From: an uncultured Coriobacteriia bacterium
Lineage (GTDB): Bacteria; Actinomycetota; Coriobacteriia; Anaerosomatales; PALSA-660
NCBI GenBank assembly: GCA_903831865.1
Contig: CAIKZH010000069.1
Location: 1-34,459 of the forward strand
Reading direction: 5' to 3'
Length of the DNA stretch: 34,459 nucleotides
The notes under the pieces are model-generated. The model saw only the letters and a program-made list of their open reading frames with translations, was not told the origin of the DNA and did no database searches. The translations under genes were made by a program, and so were the position numbers. Positions 22,500 through 30,442 of this stretch are shown here, piece after piece (within the stretch, counting starts at the first letter, position 1; the number at the start of each line of letters is the position of its first letter).

Positions 22500-22561
22500 C
22501 CCGGCGCGCCGACCTGCGGGTACCATGTGTCGTGACGACGATGACACCGCAGGGAGCCCGC

Positions 22562-23104
22562 ATGCCGATCTACACCCGCACCGGCGACGACGGTACGACC
22601 TCGCTCGCCGACGGCTCCCGGCTCTCCAAGGACTCACCGCGCGTGGAGTTGCTGGGCACTTTGGACGAGGCGACGAGCCACATCGGCCTCGCGCGAGTCC
22701 ATGTGGTCGACAGCGATCTGGACGAGGTGCTGGCCTTCGTGCAGCACCGCCTTCTCAACTGCGGTGCGTGCGTGGCGTCGCTGGCGCCCATCCAGGACGT
22801 CCCCGGCGTCGACGACGCCGACGTCGCGTCACTGGAGCGGGCGACGGACAGGTACGCCACGCGGATCGCGCACCTTCCCGGGTTCATGCTCCCGGGATGC
22901 GACGAGGCGTCCTCGAGGCTGCACGTCGCACGCACCGTCATGCGCCGCGCCGAGCGGCGAGCGGTCACGCTGGCGAGCCACGAGCCGGTCTCGCCTGAGG
23001 TACTCGCGTTCCTGAACCGCGCCGCTGACCTGCTGTATGTCGCCGCGCGCTACGTGGGCGGCGGCGGCGAGTGCCCGTGGCGACCCGACCAGCCTCGGCC
23101 ATGA
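22562..23104 (+). CDS. PduO-type cob(I)yrinic acid a,c-diamide adenosyltransferase
   Basis: This 180-aa enzyme is of the PduO/MMAB family. It transfers the adenosyl group of ATP to cob(I)alamin or its precursor, giving coenzyme B12. The N-terminal ATP-binding signature YTRTGDDGTTSL (4-15) is clear, followed by SRLSKDSPRVELLGTLDEATSHIG and, near the C-terminus, LPGFMLPG, ARTVMRRAERR and FLNRAADLLYVAARY. The ATG at 22562 is chosen for its AGGGAG ribosome-binding site; ten further codons are open upstream. It follows glnD by 62 bp. No B12-dependent enzyme or other cobalamin gene is in the window, so its client is unknown. Confidence 0.9.
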   Translation: MPIYTRTGDDGTTSLADGSRLSKDSPRVELLGTLDEATSHIGLARVHVVDSDLDEVLAFVQHRLLNCGACVASLAPIQDVPGVDDADVASLERATDRYATRIAHLPGFMLPGCDEASSRLHVARTVMRRAERRAVTLASHEPVSPEVLAFLNRAADLLYVAARYVGGGGECPWRPDQPRP

Positions 23105-23154
23105 ACCGCCAGGCACCACTCGACGACCGCCTCGACCCATGGGAGCGCCCGTGA
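23101..23154 (+). CDS. Candidate 17-codon minicistron between the adenosyltransferase gene and larE
   Basis: An ATG at 23101 overlaps the adenosyltransferase stop as ATGA, and the frame (MNRQAPLDDRLDPWERP) ends with TGA overlapping the larE GTG as GTGA. No clear ribosome-binding site precedes it, so it would need translational coupling. Its length makes chance likely. It would explain how ribosomes pass the 46-bp gap to larE. Confidence 0.2.
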   Translation: MNRQAPLDDRLDPWERP

Positions 23155-23963
23155 CCGACGCCTCACGCAAGTACGACCTGCTGCTCGAGCGCCTGGGAGC
23201 TCTCGGAAGCGTCCTTGTCGCCTACTCCGGCGGCGTCGATTCCACGCTGCTCGCGGTGGCTGCGCATTCGGTCCTCGGTGACCGGACCCTGGCTGTGCAC
23301 GCGGTTTCCGACACCTGCGCGCCCGGCGAGACCGATTCCGCCCGTCGCACCGCCGCCGAGCTGGGCCTCCATCTGGAGGAGGTCGAGACCAACGAACTCG
23401 CGGATCCTCGTTTCCGCGCCAATCCGCCCGACCGCTGCTACTACTGCAAGCAGGAGCTGTTCGACATGCTCAGGACGATCGGCGACGCCCGCGGACTGCG
23501 CTATGTCGCCGACGGGAGCAACGCGGACGACGAGGGCGACCATCGCCCGGGGCGTCGCGCGGCGGCGGAGTTCGGTGTGGTGAGCCCGCTGTTGGAGGTG
23601 GGGATGACGAAGGAGGACATCCGTGACGTGTCCCGGATCCTCGGCCTCCCCAACTGGGACAAGGCAGCTATGGCATGTCTCGCGTCACGATTCCCCTACG
23701 GCACGGCCATCGATGAGGCGGGGCTCACTCGCGTGGCTCGCGCGGAGGAGGCCCTGCGAGGACTCGGGCTCATGCGAGCGCGGGTGAGGAGCCACGGCGA
23801 CGTGGGTCGACTCGAGGTGGACCCGGCGGACATGGACCGCGCGTGGGCGGCACGCATCCAGGTCGCTTCGGCGTTGCACGTCGCGGGCTTCTCCTACTCG
23901 GCCCTCGACCTCGACGGATACCGGACCGGCTCGCTCAACGAGGTGCTGCCGCCCAGTGAGTGA
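23151..23963 (+). CDS. larE: LarE-type ATP-dependent sulfur transferase
   Basis: This 270-aa PP-loop protein is of the LarE/ExsB group. LarE inserts sulfur into the pyridinium-based nickel-pincer cofactor of lactate racemase and related enzymes. The pyrophosphatase motif YSGGVDSTLL (Ser26-Ser31) is followed by DRCYYCKQELF (Cys96, Cys99), ADGSNADDEGDHRPGRRAA and MACLASRFPYG with Cys176. The last Cys corresponds to the sulfur-donating Cys of single-Cys LarE proteins. Having all three cysteines fits the LarE subtype that carries an Fe-S cluster. The GTG at 23151 has GGGAG 5 bases upstream; an ATG 12 bases earlier is possible. No larA, larB or larC is in the window, so the cofactor pathway here is inferred. 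Confidence 0.85.
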   Translation: MTDASRKYDLLLERLGALGSVLVAYSGGVDSTLLAVAAHSVLGDRTLAVHAVSDTCAPGETDSARRTAAELGLHLEEVETNELADPRFRANPPDRCYYCKQELFDMLRTIGDARGLRYVADGSNADDEGDHRPGRRAAAEFGVVSPLLEVGMTKEDIRDVSRILGLPNWDKAAMACLASRFPYGTAIDEAGLTRVARAEEALRGLGLMRARVRSHGDVGRLEVDPADMDRAWAARIQVASALHVAGFSYSALDLDGYRTGSLNEVLPPSE

Positions 23964-24035
23964 TGGCCGGCGGCGACAGGGGCGGGCGGCCGCGATGGAC
24001 TGTGGCGCGGAGTCCGGTCCGCGAAGGGAGGACGC

Positions 24036-25091
24036 GTGACGGCTCTGCCGAGCATCGCCCTTGCCGGAGTCTTCCTTGCCGGCGCGGCCGCCACGTGGAT
24101 CGCCGGCGCCTACCTGTCCAACGCCACCGACGCCCTCGACTTCCGCTGGCACCTGGGTGATGCGTTCGGCGGCATGGTGCTGCTCGCGATCTCTGGAAGC
24201 CTCCCCGAGGTGGCCATCACGGTCTCCGCGGTCCTCGCCCACCGGCTCGACATCGCCGCCGGGAACCTCCTGGGAGGGATCGCTGTCCAGACGGGCGTCC
24301 TCGTGATCTGCGACTACTTCGTCACGGAGGAGAAGCCCCTCAGCTACCTCGTGGGCTCGCTCATGCCCGTGCTCGAGGCCTCACTGGTGATCGGCGTCAC
24401 GGCGGTGGCGATGCTCGGGGCGCTGCTCCCCGCTCGTGAGACCGTGCTCGGCGTGAGTCCCGCGTCCATCGCGATAGTCGTCGTGTGGGCTGCCGGCCTC
24501 TACATCATCGAGCGCGTCCGCAAGGCGCCGAGATGGAAGGTCGTCATGCCGGGCAGCCTGCCGGGCCGGCCGCACCGCAGGGTGCCCCACCCCACCGTGA
24601 AGCACCCGTTCACGGACGTGCCCACCCCCGCAGTCGCGCTGATCTTCCTCGGTGGGTCCGCGGTCACCCTGCTGGCGGGCGTGGCGCTCACCGTGACAGG
24701 CGGCGCGCTTGCGGACAGGGCGGGCATCAACGGAGTCATCTTCGGCGCGACAGTCCTGGCGGTGGCGAGCGCGCTACCGGAGATCGCCACCGGCATCTCG
24801 GCCGCGAGGCTCGGCGACAACCAACTCGTCATGGGCGACATCTTCGGAGGCAACGCGTTCCAGGTCTGCCTCTTCCTGCTCGCGGATCTCATCGCCGGGA
24901 GGTCGGTCCTCTCGCAGGCGGGCGCGGCAAACAGCTGGCTCGCCGGCCTGGGCATCCTTGTCACGCTGGTCTACGCGGCGGGCATCATCGTGAGACCGCA
25001 GAAGAACGTCCTGCGCGTCGGCATCGACTCGATCGTCGTCCTCCTGCTGATCGTGATCGGGATCATCGGTCTCACTCGGATCCCTGTCTGA
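24036..25091 (+). CDS. Calcium/cation antiporter (CaCA family)
   Basis: This 351-aa membrane protein has about ten hydrophobic segments and the two inverted alpha repeats of Ca2+/cation antiporters. Alpha-1 is AISGSLPEVAITVSAVLAHR with LDIAAGNLLGG (51-81; Glu58). Alpha-2 is VASALPEIATGISAARLGD with GDIFGGNAFQ (242-275; Glu248). The two glutamates are the expected ion ligands. A charged loop (about 160-192) divides the halves. It should exchange Ca2+ or another cation for Na+ or H+. The GTG start has GGGAGG upstream. It follows larE by 72 bp and ends only 4 bp from the convergent kinase gene. The ion preference cannot be read from sequence. Confidence 0.87.
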   Translation: MTALPSIALAGVFLAGAAATWIAGAYLSNATDALDFRWHLGDAFGGMVLLAISGSLPEVAITVSAVLAHRLDIAAGNLLGGIAVQTGVLVICDYFVTEEKPLSYLVGSLMPVLEASLVIGVTAVAMLGALLPARETVLGVSPASIAIVVVWAAGLYIIERVRKAPRWKVVMPGSLPGRPHRRVPHPTVKHPFTDVPTPAVALIFLGGSAVTLLAGVALTVTGGALADRAGINGVIFGATVLAVASALPEIATGISAARLGDNQLVMGDIFGGNAFQVCLFLLADLIAGRSVLSQAGAANSWLAGLGILVTLVYAAGIIVRPQKNVLRVGIDSIVVLLLIVIGIIGLTRIPV

Positions 25092-25095
25092 TCCC

Positions 25096-26451
25096 CTACG
25101 CGGTCAGCTCACGCATCGCAGCGCGCCACGCAAGCGGGAGGCGCTCCTTGAGGAGGTCCCACGAGCCGATGCTCGTGCCGATCATCCGGGTCACGAAGGG
25201 TCGGGCGGTCTCCATGATGTCGATGTCGGGGTACAGGCGCCGGGCCACGCCCTCCACCGTCGCCAGGGACTTCACGAGCAGCCCGTAGCCCGGCGGCACC
25301 GCGATGGAGTGCCTCCTCAGCAGCCGCAGGAACCCGAGACCGAAGTGGCGGAAGTCGCCGTTCGGACCGGCGGGCGTCACATCGAGGAGTTCGCCGAGCT
25401 CTCGGCGAAGCACCGGCACCTTGCGCGATGGGACGCGCACCCCCAGGCGCGCCGAGTAGCGCAGCGCGCGATCGGCGTCCCGATAGACGAACGCCGCGAG
25501 GACCTGAGCGATGTCACCCCGTTGCGTGTCGGTGAGATGGCCGACGATACCGAAGTCGAGATACGCGATGCGCGAATCCGGGGTCACGAAGAGGTTCGAG
25601 GGGTGCAGGTCGGCGTGATAGCGCCCGTGGACCATCACCTGCCGCATGAAGGCCGTCGCACCGTGGACCGCGAGCCCATGGGCGTCGATGCCGGCGAGCT
25701 CGGCGTCGTCCAGCTCGGACAGCCGCCAGCCGTACATGCGCTCCATGGTCAGAACGCGCGACGAGGTCCGGCTCCAGACGATACGCGGCACCGCGATCAT
25801 CGGGTCGTCGCGGAAGTCGAAAGCGAAGCGGTCGGCGACGCGCCCCTCGACCCTCAGGTCGAGCTCCCGGCGTATCGAGGCCTCGAACTCGTCGAGCAGG
25901 GCAAGAAGATCGATGCCGCGCGTGAGAGCGCGCACGGCGCGCCCCCCTGCGATCGAGCGGGCCTCCGCCACATCTCCCAGCAGAGCATCCGCCGCGCCCG
26001 GCCGGATGACCTTGACCGCGACCTTGCTGCCCGCCGGCAACTCCGCGCCCCATACCGGCCGGCACGGTTCGGCGAGCACCGCCGCGTGCACCTGCGCGAC
26101 CGAGGCGGAGGCGAGCGGCTGCTCCTCGAAGGAGTCGAACAGCGCAGAGGGTGGGCGGGCGAAGGTCTGCTCGATCACCGCGGCGATGTCGGAGTACGGG
26201 GCGGGAGCGACCTCGTCGCGCAGCCGGGACATCTCCGAGGCGAGCTCGTCGCCGAACTCGTCCGGACGCACCGAGATGAGCTGGCCGAGCTTCAGGAACG
26301 CGCCACCGAGCTCGTCGAACGCCTCGCGCCACTCCACCGCGAACGCCTGCAGGCGAGCGCCCTTCGCGAGCCCCGCGCGCACTGACCGCGCGGATGCGCG
26401 GCGCAGGTGCCGACCGAGGGTCGTGGCGATACGCCGGGACCGCACCGACAT
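25096..26451 (-). CDS. ABC1/UbiB-family atypical kinase
   Basis: This 451-aa member of the ABC1 (ADCK/UbiB) atypical kinase family has the KxGQ motif in AFLKLGQLISVRPD (Lys54-Gln57), the Ala-rich loop PLASASVAQVHAA (112-124), Lys147 in VAVKVIRPG, the catalytic-loop motif HADLHPSNLF (His279-Asp281) and the metal-binding DFG at 299-301. In bacteria and mitochondria these proteins support isoprenoid quinone synthesis through ATPase activity. This one is about 100 residues shorter than E. coli UbiB and has no C-terminal pair of membrane helices. It follows the small coiled-coil gene by 15 bp. No quinone biosynthesis gene is nearby, so its role is open. Confidence 0.9.
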   Translation of the reverse strand: MSVRSRRIATTLGRHLRRASARSVRAGLAKGARLQAFAVEWREAFDELGGAFLKLGQLISVRPDEFGDELASEMSRLRDEVAPAPYSDIAAVIEQTFARPPSALFDSFEEQPLASASVAQVHAAVLAEPCRPVWGAELPAGSKVAVKVIRPGAADALLGDVAEARSIAGGRAVRALTRGIDLLALLDEFEASIRRELDLRVEGRVADRFAFDFRDDPMIAVPRIVWSRTSSRVLTMERMYGWRLSELDDAELAGIDAHGLAVHGATAFMRQVMVHGRYHADLHPSNLFVTPDSRIAYLDFGIVGHLTDTQRGDIAQVLAAFVYRDADRALRYSARLGVRVPSRKVPVLRRELGELLDVTPAGPNGDFRHFGLGFLRLLRRHSIAVPPGYGLLVKSLATVEGVARRLYPDIDIMETARPFVTRMIGTSIGSWDLLKERLPLAWRAAMRELTA

Positions 26452-26466
26452 CCGGATGCGGCCTCC

Positions 26467-26808
26467 CTACGCCTGGGACGCGCCGAGGTGCAGCGCGATC
26501 GCGTCGAGGCTCGCCTGCATCTGATCCAGCCGGCCCCGCAGTTCGCCCACCTCGAACCGCAACTCCTCGAGGCGCCCGTCCTGCGCCTCGGGGGCCAGTG
26601 CGGCCCCGCCTGCGAGCCCGGCCTTCAGGCGGTCCTTCTCCTCCGCGATCATGGCCATGAGGCCGTCGGTGAAGGCGTCCGGGCCGCTCGTCATGCCTTC
26701 ACGCGCCGCATCCGCCCCACGGGCGACCGCGGCCTTCATGAGCTCGTCGGCCTGTTCGTGCGCCAGCATCCACATGGCGAACAGGCGCATCACGTCGACA
26801 TCCGACAT
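26467..26808 (-). CDS. Small alpha-helical, coiled-coil protein (phasin-like), function unknown
   Basis: This 113-aa soluble protein is predicted to be almost all helix. The N-terminal part (MSDVDVMRLFAMWMLAHEQA) is amphipathic, a Gly/Ala/Pro-rich hinge lies near residues 64-76, and the C-terminal 35 residues (RLEELRFEVGELRGRLDQMQ) form a clear heptad coiled coil. AAGGAGG precedes the ATG. Similar small phasin-like helical proteins are often encoded beside ABC1-family kinases in Gram-positive genomes, so it may bind or position the kinase downstream. That is inference from context and general memory, not from a search. Confidence 0.65.
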   Translation of the reverse strand: MSDVDVMRLFAMWMLAHEQADELMKAAVARGADAAREGMTSGPDAFTDGLMAMIAEEKDRLKAGLAGGAALAPEAQDGRLEELRFEVGELRGRLDQMQASLDAIALHLGASQA

Positions 26809-26835
26809 CCTTGTGCCTCCTTGCGGCCGCCCGAC

Positions 26836-26862
26836 GGTGGCCGCACCCGGGACGCGGCCACC
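26836..26862 (-). terminator. Hairpin after zntA
   Basis: GGTGGCCGC and GCGGCCACC form a perfect 9-bp stem with a 9-base loop, 36 bp after the zntA stop and 28 bp before the small coiled-coil gene. There is no T-tract on the minus strand. It may be a weak terminator or a leader structure of the downstream gene. Confidence 0.35.
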
Positions 26863-26897
26863 CCGCCATCGTAGCGCGACGTGCTGTCACGCACTCT

Positions 26898-29522
26898 TCA
26901 GGCGGCATGAGCACGCAGCAGGCGCAGTCCGTTCAGCGTCACGAGCAGCGAGACGCCCGTGTCTGCGAACACGGCGAGCCACAGCGGGGCGATGCCGATC
27001 GCCGCGAGCACCAGCACCACCGCCTTCGTCGCGACGGAGAACGCGACGTTGGCGCGGATCGTCGACACCGTTCGGCGGCCGAGGTCGAGAAGGCCCGGCA
27101 GCGCGCTGATCTCCGGCGTCATGAGTGCCACGTCCGCGGTCTCCAGCGCGGTGTCGGAACCGGCGGCGCCCATCGCGATCCCCAGCGAGGCCGCCGCCAG
27201 CGCCGGCGCGTCGTTCACGCCGTCGCCGACCATCGCGACGGTCCCGTACTCGACCGCGAGCTCGCGCACCGCTCCGACCTTGTCGGCTGGCAACAAGCGC
27301 GACCTGTGCTCGCGGACGCCGGCGAAGGCCGCGACTGCCGCGGCGGTGCGTTCGTTGTCTCCTGTGAGCATGACCACATGCCTGACCCCGCCGCGCCGCA
27401 GCGCGTCCACCACTGACGCGGCTTCGGGACGCACCTCGTCAGAGAGCGCGATGAGCCCGAGCGTGGTGGAATCCGCGACGAGCGCCATCACGGTGGCGCC
27501 CCGCTCCTCGATGCGGCCGATGTCGGCCTCCACTTCGGGCGTGACCGCCCCCAAGCGGCTCGCGAAGTCGGGGCTCCCGATCGCGTACTCCCGCCCCGAG
27601 ATCGTCCCTCTGACGCCTCGCCCCGCGCTCTCGATCAGACCCGTCACGGCGCCCGCGGTCGGGAGCCCGTGGTTGGCCCGCACCACAGCCAGCGCGAGCG
27701 GATGCGTCGAACCGATCTCGAGCGCCGCCGCAAGGCCCAGCACGCGGTCCGCATCGGGCTCCGCGAGGGGCACGACCTCCACAACGACGGGCCTGCCGAA
27801 AGTGAGCGTGCCGGTCTTGTCGAACGCGACAGCCCGGACCTCGGCCGCCACCTCGAGGTAGGTGCCGCCCTTGATGAGGACGCCGTCGCGCGCGGCACGG
27901 GTGATCGCCGAGACGATCGCCACCGGGGTCGAGATCACGAGCGCGCACGGACACGCCACGACGAGCATCACGAGCCCGCGATAGACCCAGGTCGACAGCG
28001 CGCCGAGCCCCAGCACCGGCGGCCCGAGCGCGACCGCGACCGCCCCGGCTATCACGACCGGCGTGTAGTAGCGCGTGAACCGGTCGACCGTCCGCTGGAG
28101 AGGCGCCCTCTGCGCCTGCGCCTCCTCGACAAGGAAGATCACGCGGGCGAGCGTCGAGTCCGCCGCCAACCGGGTGACCTCGATCTCCAGAAGCCCACTC
28201 GTGTTGAGCGATCCCGCGAACACCTCGTCACCGGGCTGCTTGTCGGCCGGCACCGACTCCCCCGTGATCGGCGACTCGTCGACAGCGGACGCTCCAGCGC
28301 GGACGAGGCCGTCCAGGGCGATGCGCTCGCCCGGTCGGACAACGAGCGTGTCTCCGGCGACGACCTCCGCCGCCTGCAGCTCGACCTCGCCGCCATCGCG
28401 CCTGACCAGGGCAGAAGGCGGCGTCAGATCCATCAGGTCCCTGATCGAGCGGCGGGTCCGGGCGAGCGCTCTGCTCTCGAGCGCCTGGCCGATCGAGAAG
28501 AGGAACATCACCGTGGCCGCCTCGGCGAAGTCGCCGAGCCCGATGGCTCCCACCACAGCAAGGGTCATGAGCACGTTCATGTCGAGGCTGCGCGCGCGCA
28601 CCGACGCCCATGCCCGGCGAGCGGTGAGCGCTCCGCCCACCAGGGCGGCGATCACGAAGGCCGCTGACGGAGCGCCGGCGGACGCGGGGAACACCCTCGC
28701 GATCTCGAGAACGTAGCCGACCGCGATCAGGACGCCGCTGACGATGAGGCTCGCCTCGTGTCCATGAAGGAGCCACCAACTCGCGGGAGGGAGCGGCGGC
28801 TCCTCGAAACGGGGATCGACTTCGGCGTCGTAGCCGGCCTCACGGATCGCCTGCGCGAGCTTCCTCGTGTCGGTGACCGCGGGGTCGTAGCCCACGCGAA
28901 GGGTGGCGGTGCCGAAGTCCGCCTCGGCCGTCTCCACGCCATCGAGCCGTCCGAGGCCTCGGGCCAGCTTCGTCGCGCACTCGGCGCAGTCGAGCCCCTT
29001 GAGCCGGAACCGCGCGATGCACCCCGACTCGGCCGTCTCCAGCGACTCGACCCCGTGGCCGGCGGCGCGCACCACGTCCAGGACCGCCCCGCGGGCGTCG
29101 TCGGCAGGGTCGTACTCCATCATCAGCACACCGGTGGCGAAGTTCAGGTCCGCGGAGATGACACCGGGGATCTGCCTGGCGGACTTCTCGACTGTGCGGG
29201 CGCAGTCGGGGCAGTCCAGCCCGATGACCCGCCACGCGGCGTGGGCGACACCCTTGCCAAGGTCCATCCCGAGCCTGCGGACCTCGGCCTCGATCGCCGC
29301 CTCCGGAAGCCGGGACGTGTCGTGCACGACCGTGAGCGTCGCCGCGCGCGCATCCAGTCGGGCGGAGACGACCCCGTCTATCGACTCCACGCCCGCCCGC
29401 AGCTTCTCGACACACCGCGCGCAGTTGACCTGGGACGGGACGATGAGTCCCAGACGCAGGGAATGTGTGTGCCGCGACGCGCTCTCGGACGGTTCGATTG
29501 CATCCTTCGTGTGATCGTCCAT
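26898..29522 (-). CDS. zntA: Zn2+/Cd2+/Pb2+-exporting P1B-type ATPase (ZntA/CadA type)
   Basis: This 874-aa heavy-metal pump has three N-terminal metal-binding (HMA) domains with Cys pairs at 34/37 (NCARC), 104/107 (DCPDC) and 179/182 (DCAEC). The membrane core carries CPC at 524-526 (VVACPCALVIS). The cytoplasmic domains show TGES, phosphorylated Asp568 in DKTGTLT, the HP motif (607-608), TGDN and MVGDGVNDAPA. Lys833 in the seventh and Asp854 in the eighth membrane helix (FADTGVSLLVTLNGLRLL) mark the P1B-2 class, which exports Zn2+, Cd2+ or Pb2+, rather than copper. The ATG at 29520-29522 is used; a TTG 12 codons upstream is less likely. It is divergent from the 29641 gene. Confidence 0.94.
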   Translation of the reverse strand: MDDHTKDAIEPSESASRHTHSLRLGLIVPSQVNCARCVEKLRAGVESIDGVVSARLDARAATLTVVHDTSRLPEAAIEAEVRRLGMDLGKGVAHAAWRVIGLDCPDCARTVEKSARQIPGVISADLNFATGVLMMEYDPADDARGAVLDVVRAAGHGVESLETAESGCIARFRLKGLDCAECATKLARGLGRLDGVETAEADFGTATLRVGYDPAVTDTRKLAQAIREAGYDAEVDPRFEEPPLPPASWWLLHGHEASLIVSGVLIAVGYVLEIARVFPASAGAPSAAFVIAALVGGALTARRAWASVRARSLDMNVLMTLAVVGAIGLGDFAEAATVMFLFSIGQALESRALARTRRSIRDLMDLTPPSALVRRDGGEVELQAAEVVAGDTLVVRPGERIALDGLVRAGASAVDESPITGESVPADKQPGDEVFAGSLNTSGLLEIEVTRLAADSTLARVIFLVEEAQAQRAPLQRTVDRFTRYYTPVVIAGAVAVALGPPVLGLGALSTWVYRGLVMLVVACPCALVISTPVAIVSAITRAARDGVLIKGGTYLEVAAEVRAVAFDKTGTLTFGRPVVVEVVPLAEPDADRVLGLAAALEIGSTHPLALAVVRANHGLPTAGAVTGLIESAGRGVRGTISGREYAIGSPDFASRLGAVTPEVEADIGRIEERGATVMALVADSTTLGLIALSDEVRPEAASVVDALRRGGVRHVVMLTGDNERTAAAVAAFAGVREHRSRLLPADKVGAVRELAVEYGTVAMVGDGVNDAPALAAASLGIAMGAAGSDTALETADVALMTPEISALPGLLDLGRRTVSTIRANVAFSVATKAVVLVLAAIGIAPLWLAVFADTGVSLLVTLNGLRLLRAHAA

Positions 29523-29556
29523 GCTCCCGGTGTACCCCGCGGGACCGCTCCAAGAC

Positions 29557-29585
29557 AAGACGGTGTCGTCCGACAGGTCTAGAAT
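29557..29585 (+). promoter_or_regulatory. Candidate promoter for the 29641-31141 gene pair
   Basis: AAGACG (29557-29562) and TAGAAT (29580-29585) are separated by 17 bp. The -10 box is a five-of-six match and the -35 box matches at GAC only. Transcription would start about 50 bases before the ATG at 29641. The same 118-bp gap must hold the divergent zntA promoter, for which no clear boxes were seen. Confidence 0.4.
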
Positions 29586-29640
29586 CTGGTCGCGGCGGGA
29601 GGCGTCGGGACTCCCGCTCTACTGCAGGGGGCGCATCGAG

Positions 29641-30369
29641 ATGAGCGACGAGTCGACACGAGGAACCGTCGTGATGGAGCCGCAGGGCGCGGGGCGTGCT
29701 CCGTCGCCGCCCGCGACCGCAAGCGCCGTGGGACCCCCGCCCCGTCGAGGCGTGCCGGTCTGGCTCGTCGTCGTCCTGATCCTGCTCGCCGTCCTGATCG
29801 CGGGGGGTGCTGCCTGGCTGCTGCGGGGCTCCTCGTCCGCTCCCGCGTCCGGCACCGCGGTGACGACGTCGACTGAACCGGCGACAGGGACCGCGAATAC
29901 GACGCCGAACGTTGCTGTGGCGACCGCCGCGCCCAAGCCTGTCGTGAAGCCGAGTGTCAAAGTGCCGACCTCGGTGCGCGAGGCGGCGATCGTGAAGAAG
30001 GTGACCGGGAACACGTCGACGGGCTATCACCTCACGGTCGACTACGTGCAGTGGCTCACCGGCAAGGCGGCGGCGGCAGCGGCCAAAGCCCACGGCGACG
30101 AGTCCCCTCCGCCGAACGACTACTACATCGTCAACGACAGCCCCAAGCTGCGGACGTTCGTTCTCCCCCCCTCCGCGACGATCAGCGTACTGGGCTGGAA
30201 GGGCGACGGAACGGACACGCTCAAGCCCAGACTCATCACCCCGGCGCAGTTCCAGAGCGTGCTCACCGGCGGATCCCACCCTCGGACCGAGTATACGGAC
30301 GGGACTTTCTGGCTCACTGTGGTCGACGGCGCCAAGGTGACCAGGATCGTTCAGCAGTTCAGACCGTAG
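29641..30369 (+). CDS. Membrane-anchored extracytoplasmic protein, paralog A, function unknown
   Basis: This 242-aa protein has a cytoplasmic N-terminus rich in Pro and Ala (1-37), one membrane helix (38-61, VPVWLVVVLILLAVLIAGGA), a Ser/Thr/Ala-rich linker (62-110) and an extracytoplasmic domain (about 111-242). The domain contains LTVDYVQWLTGKAA (131-144), then NDYYIVNDSPKLRTFVL (159-175), and ends DGAKVTRIVQQFRP. I do not recognise a named family. The next gene encodes a paralog with the same layout. The ATG has AGGGGGCGC upstream; the frame is open 40 codons earlier but that part carries the promoter. It is divergent from zntA, with no evidence of a shared function. No catalytic motif was seen. 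Confidence 0.8.
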   Translation: MSDESTRGTVVMEPQGAGRAPSPPATASAVGPPPRRGVPVWLVVVLILLAVLIAGGAAWLLRGSSSAPASGTAVTTSTEPATGTANTTPNVAVATAAPKPVVKPSVKVPTSVREAAIVKKVTGNTSTGYHLTVDYVQWLTGKAAAAAAKAHGDESPPPNDYYIVNDSPKLRTFVLPPSATISVLGWKGDGTDTLKPRLITPAQFQSVLTGGSHPRTEYTDGTFWLTVVDGAKVTRIVQQFRP

Positions 30370-30442
30370 CCAGCGCCGGACGCGCACGACCGGCGGCCGG
30401 GCCGCGCGGACAGTGTCCGACCCCGTACGAAGGGACGAGCGG

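Noticed and set aside
22501-22561. Separate promoter before the cobalamin adenosyltransferase gene
   Set aside because: A TACCAT box at 22521 lacks a -35 at a usable distance, so read-through from glnD is simpler.
29523-29558. TTG start of zntA 12 codons upstream
   Set aside because: The ATG at 29522 is a common start codon, and the TTG region overlaps the candidate promoter of the divergent gene.
30407-30419. CGGACA-G-TGTCCG palindrome between the tandem paralogs
   Set aside because: Short and close to the next ribosome-binding site; it resembles the oppA palindrome only in the GGACA/TGTCC core with different spacing, so a shared regulator is not supported.
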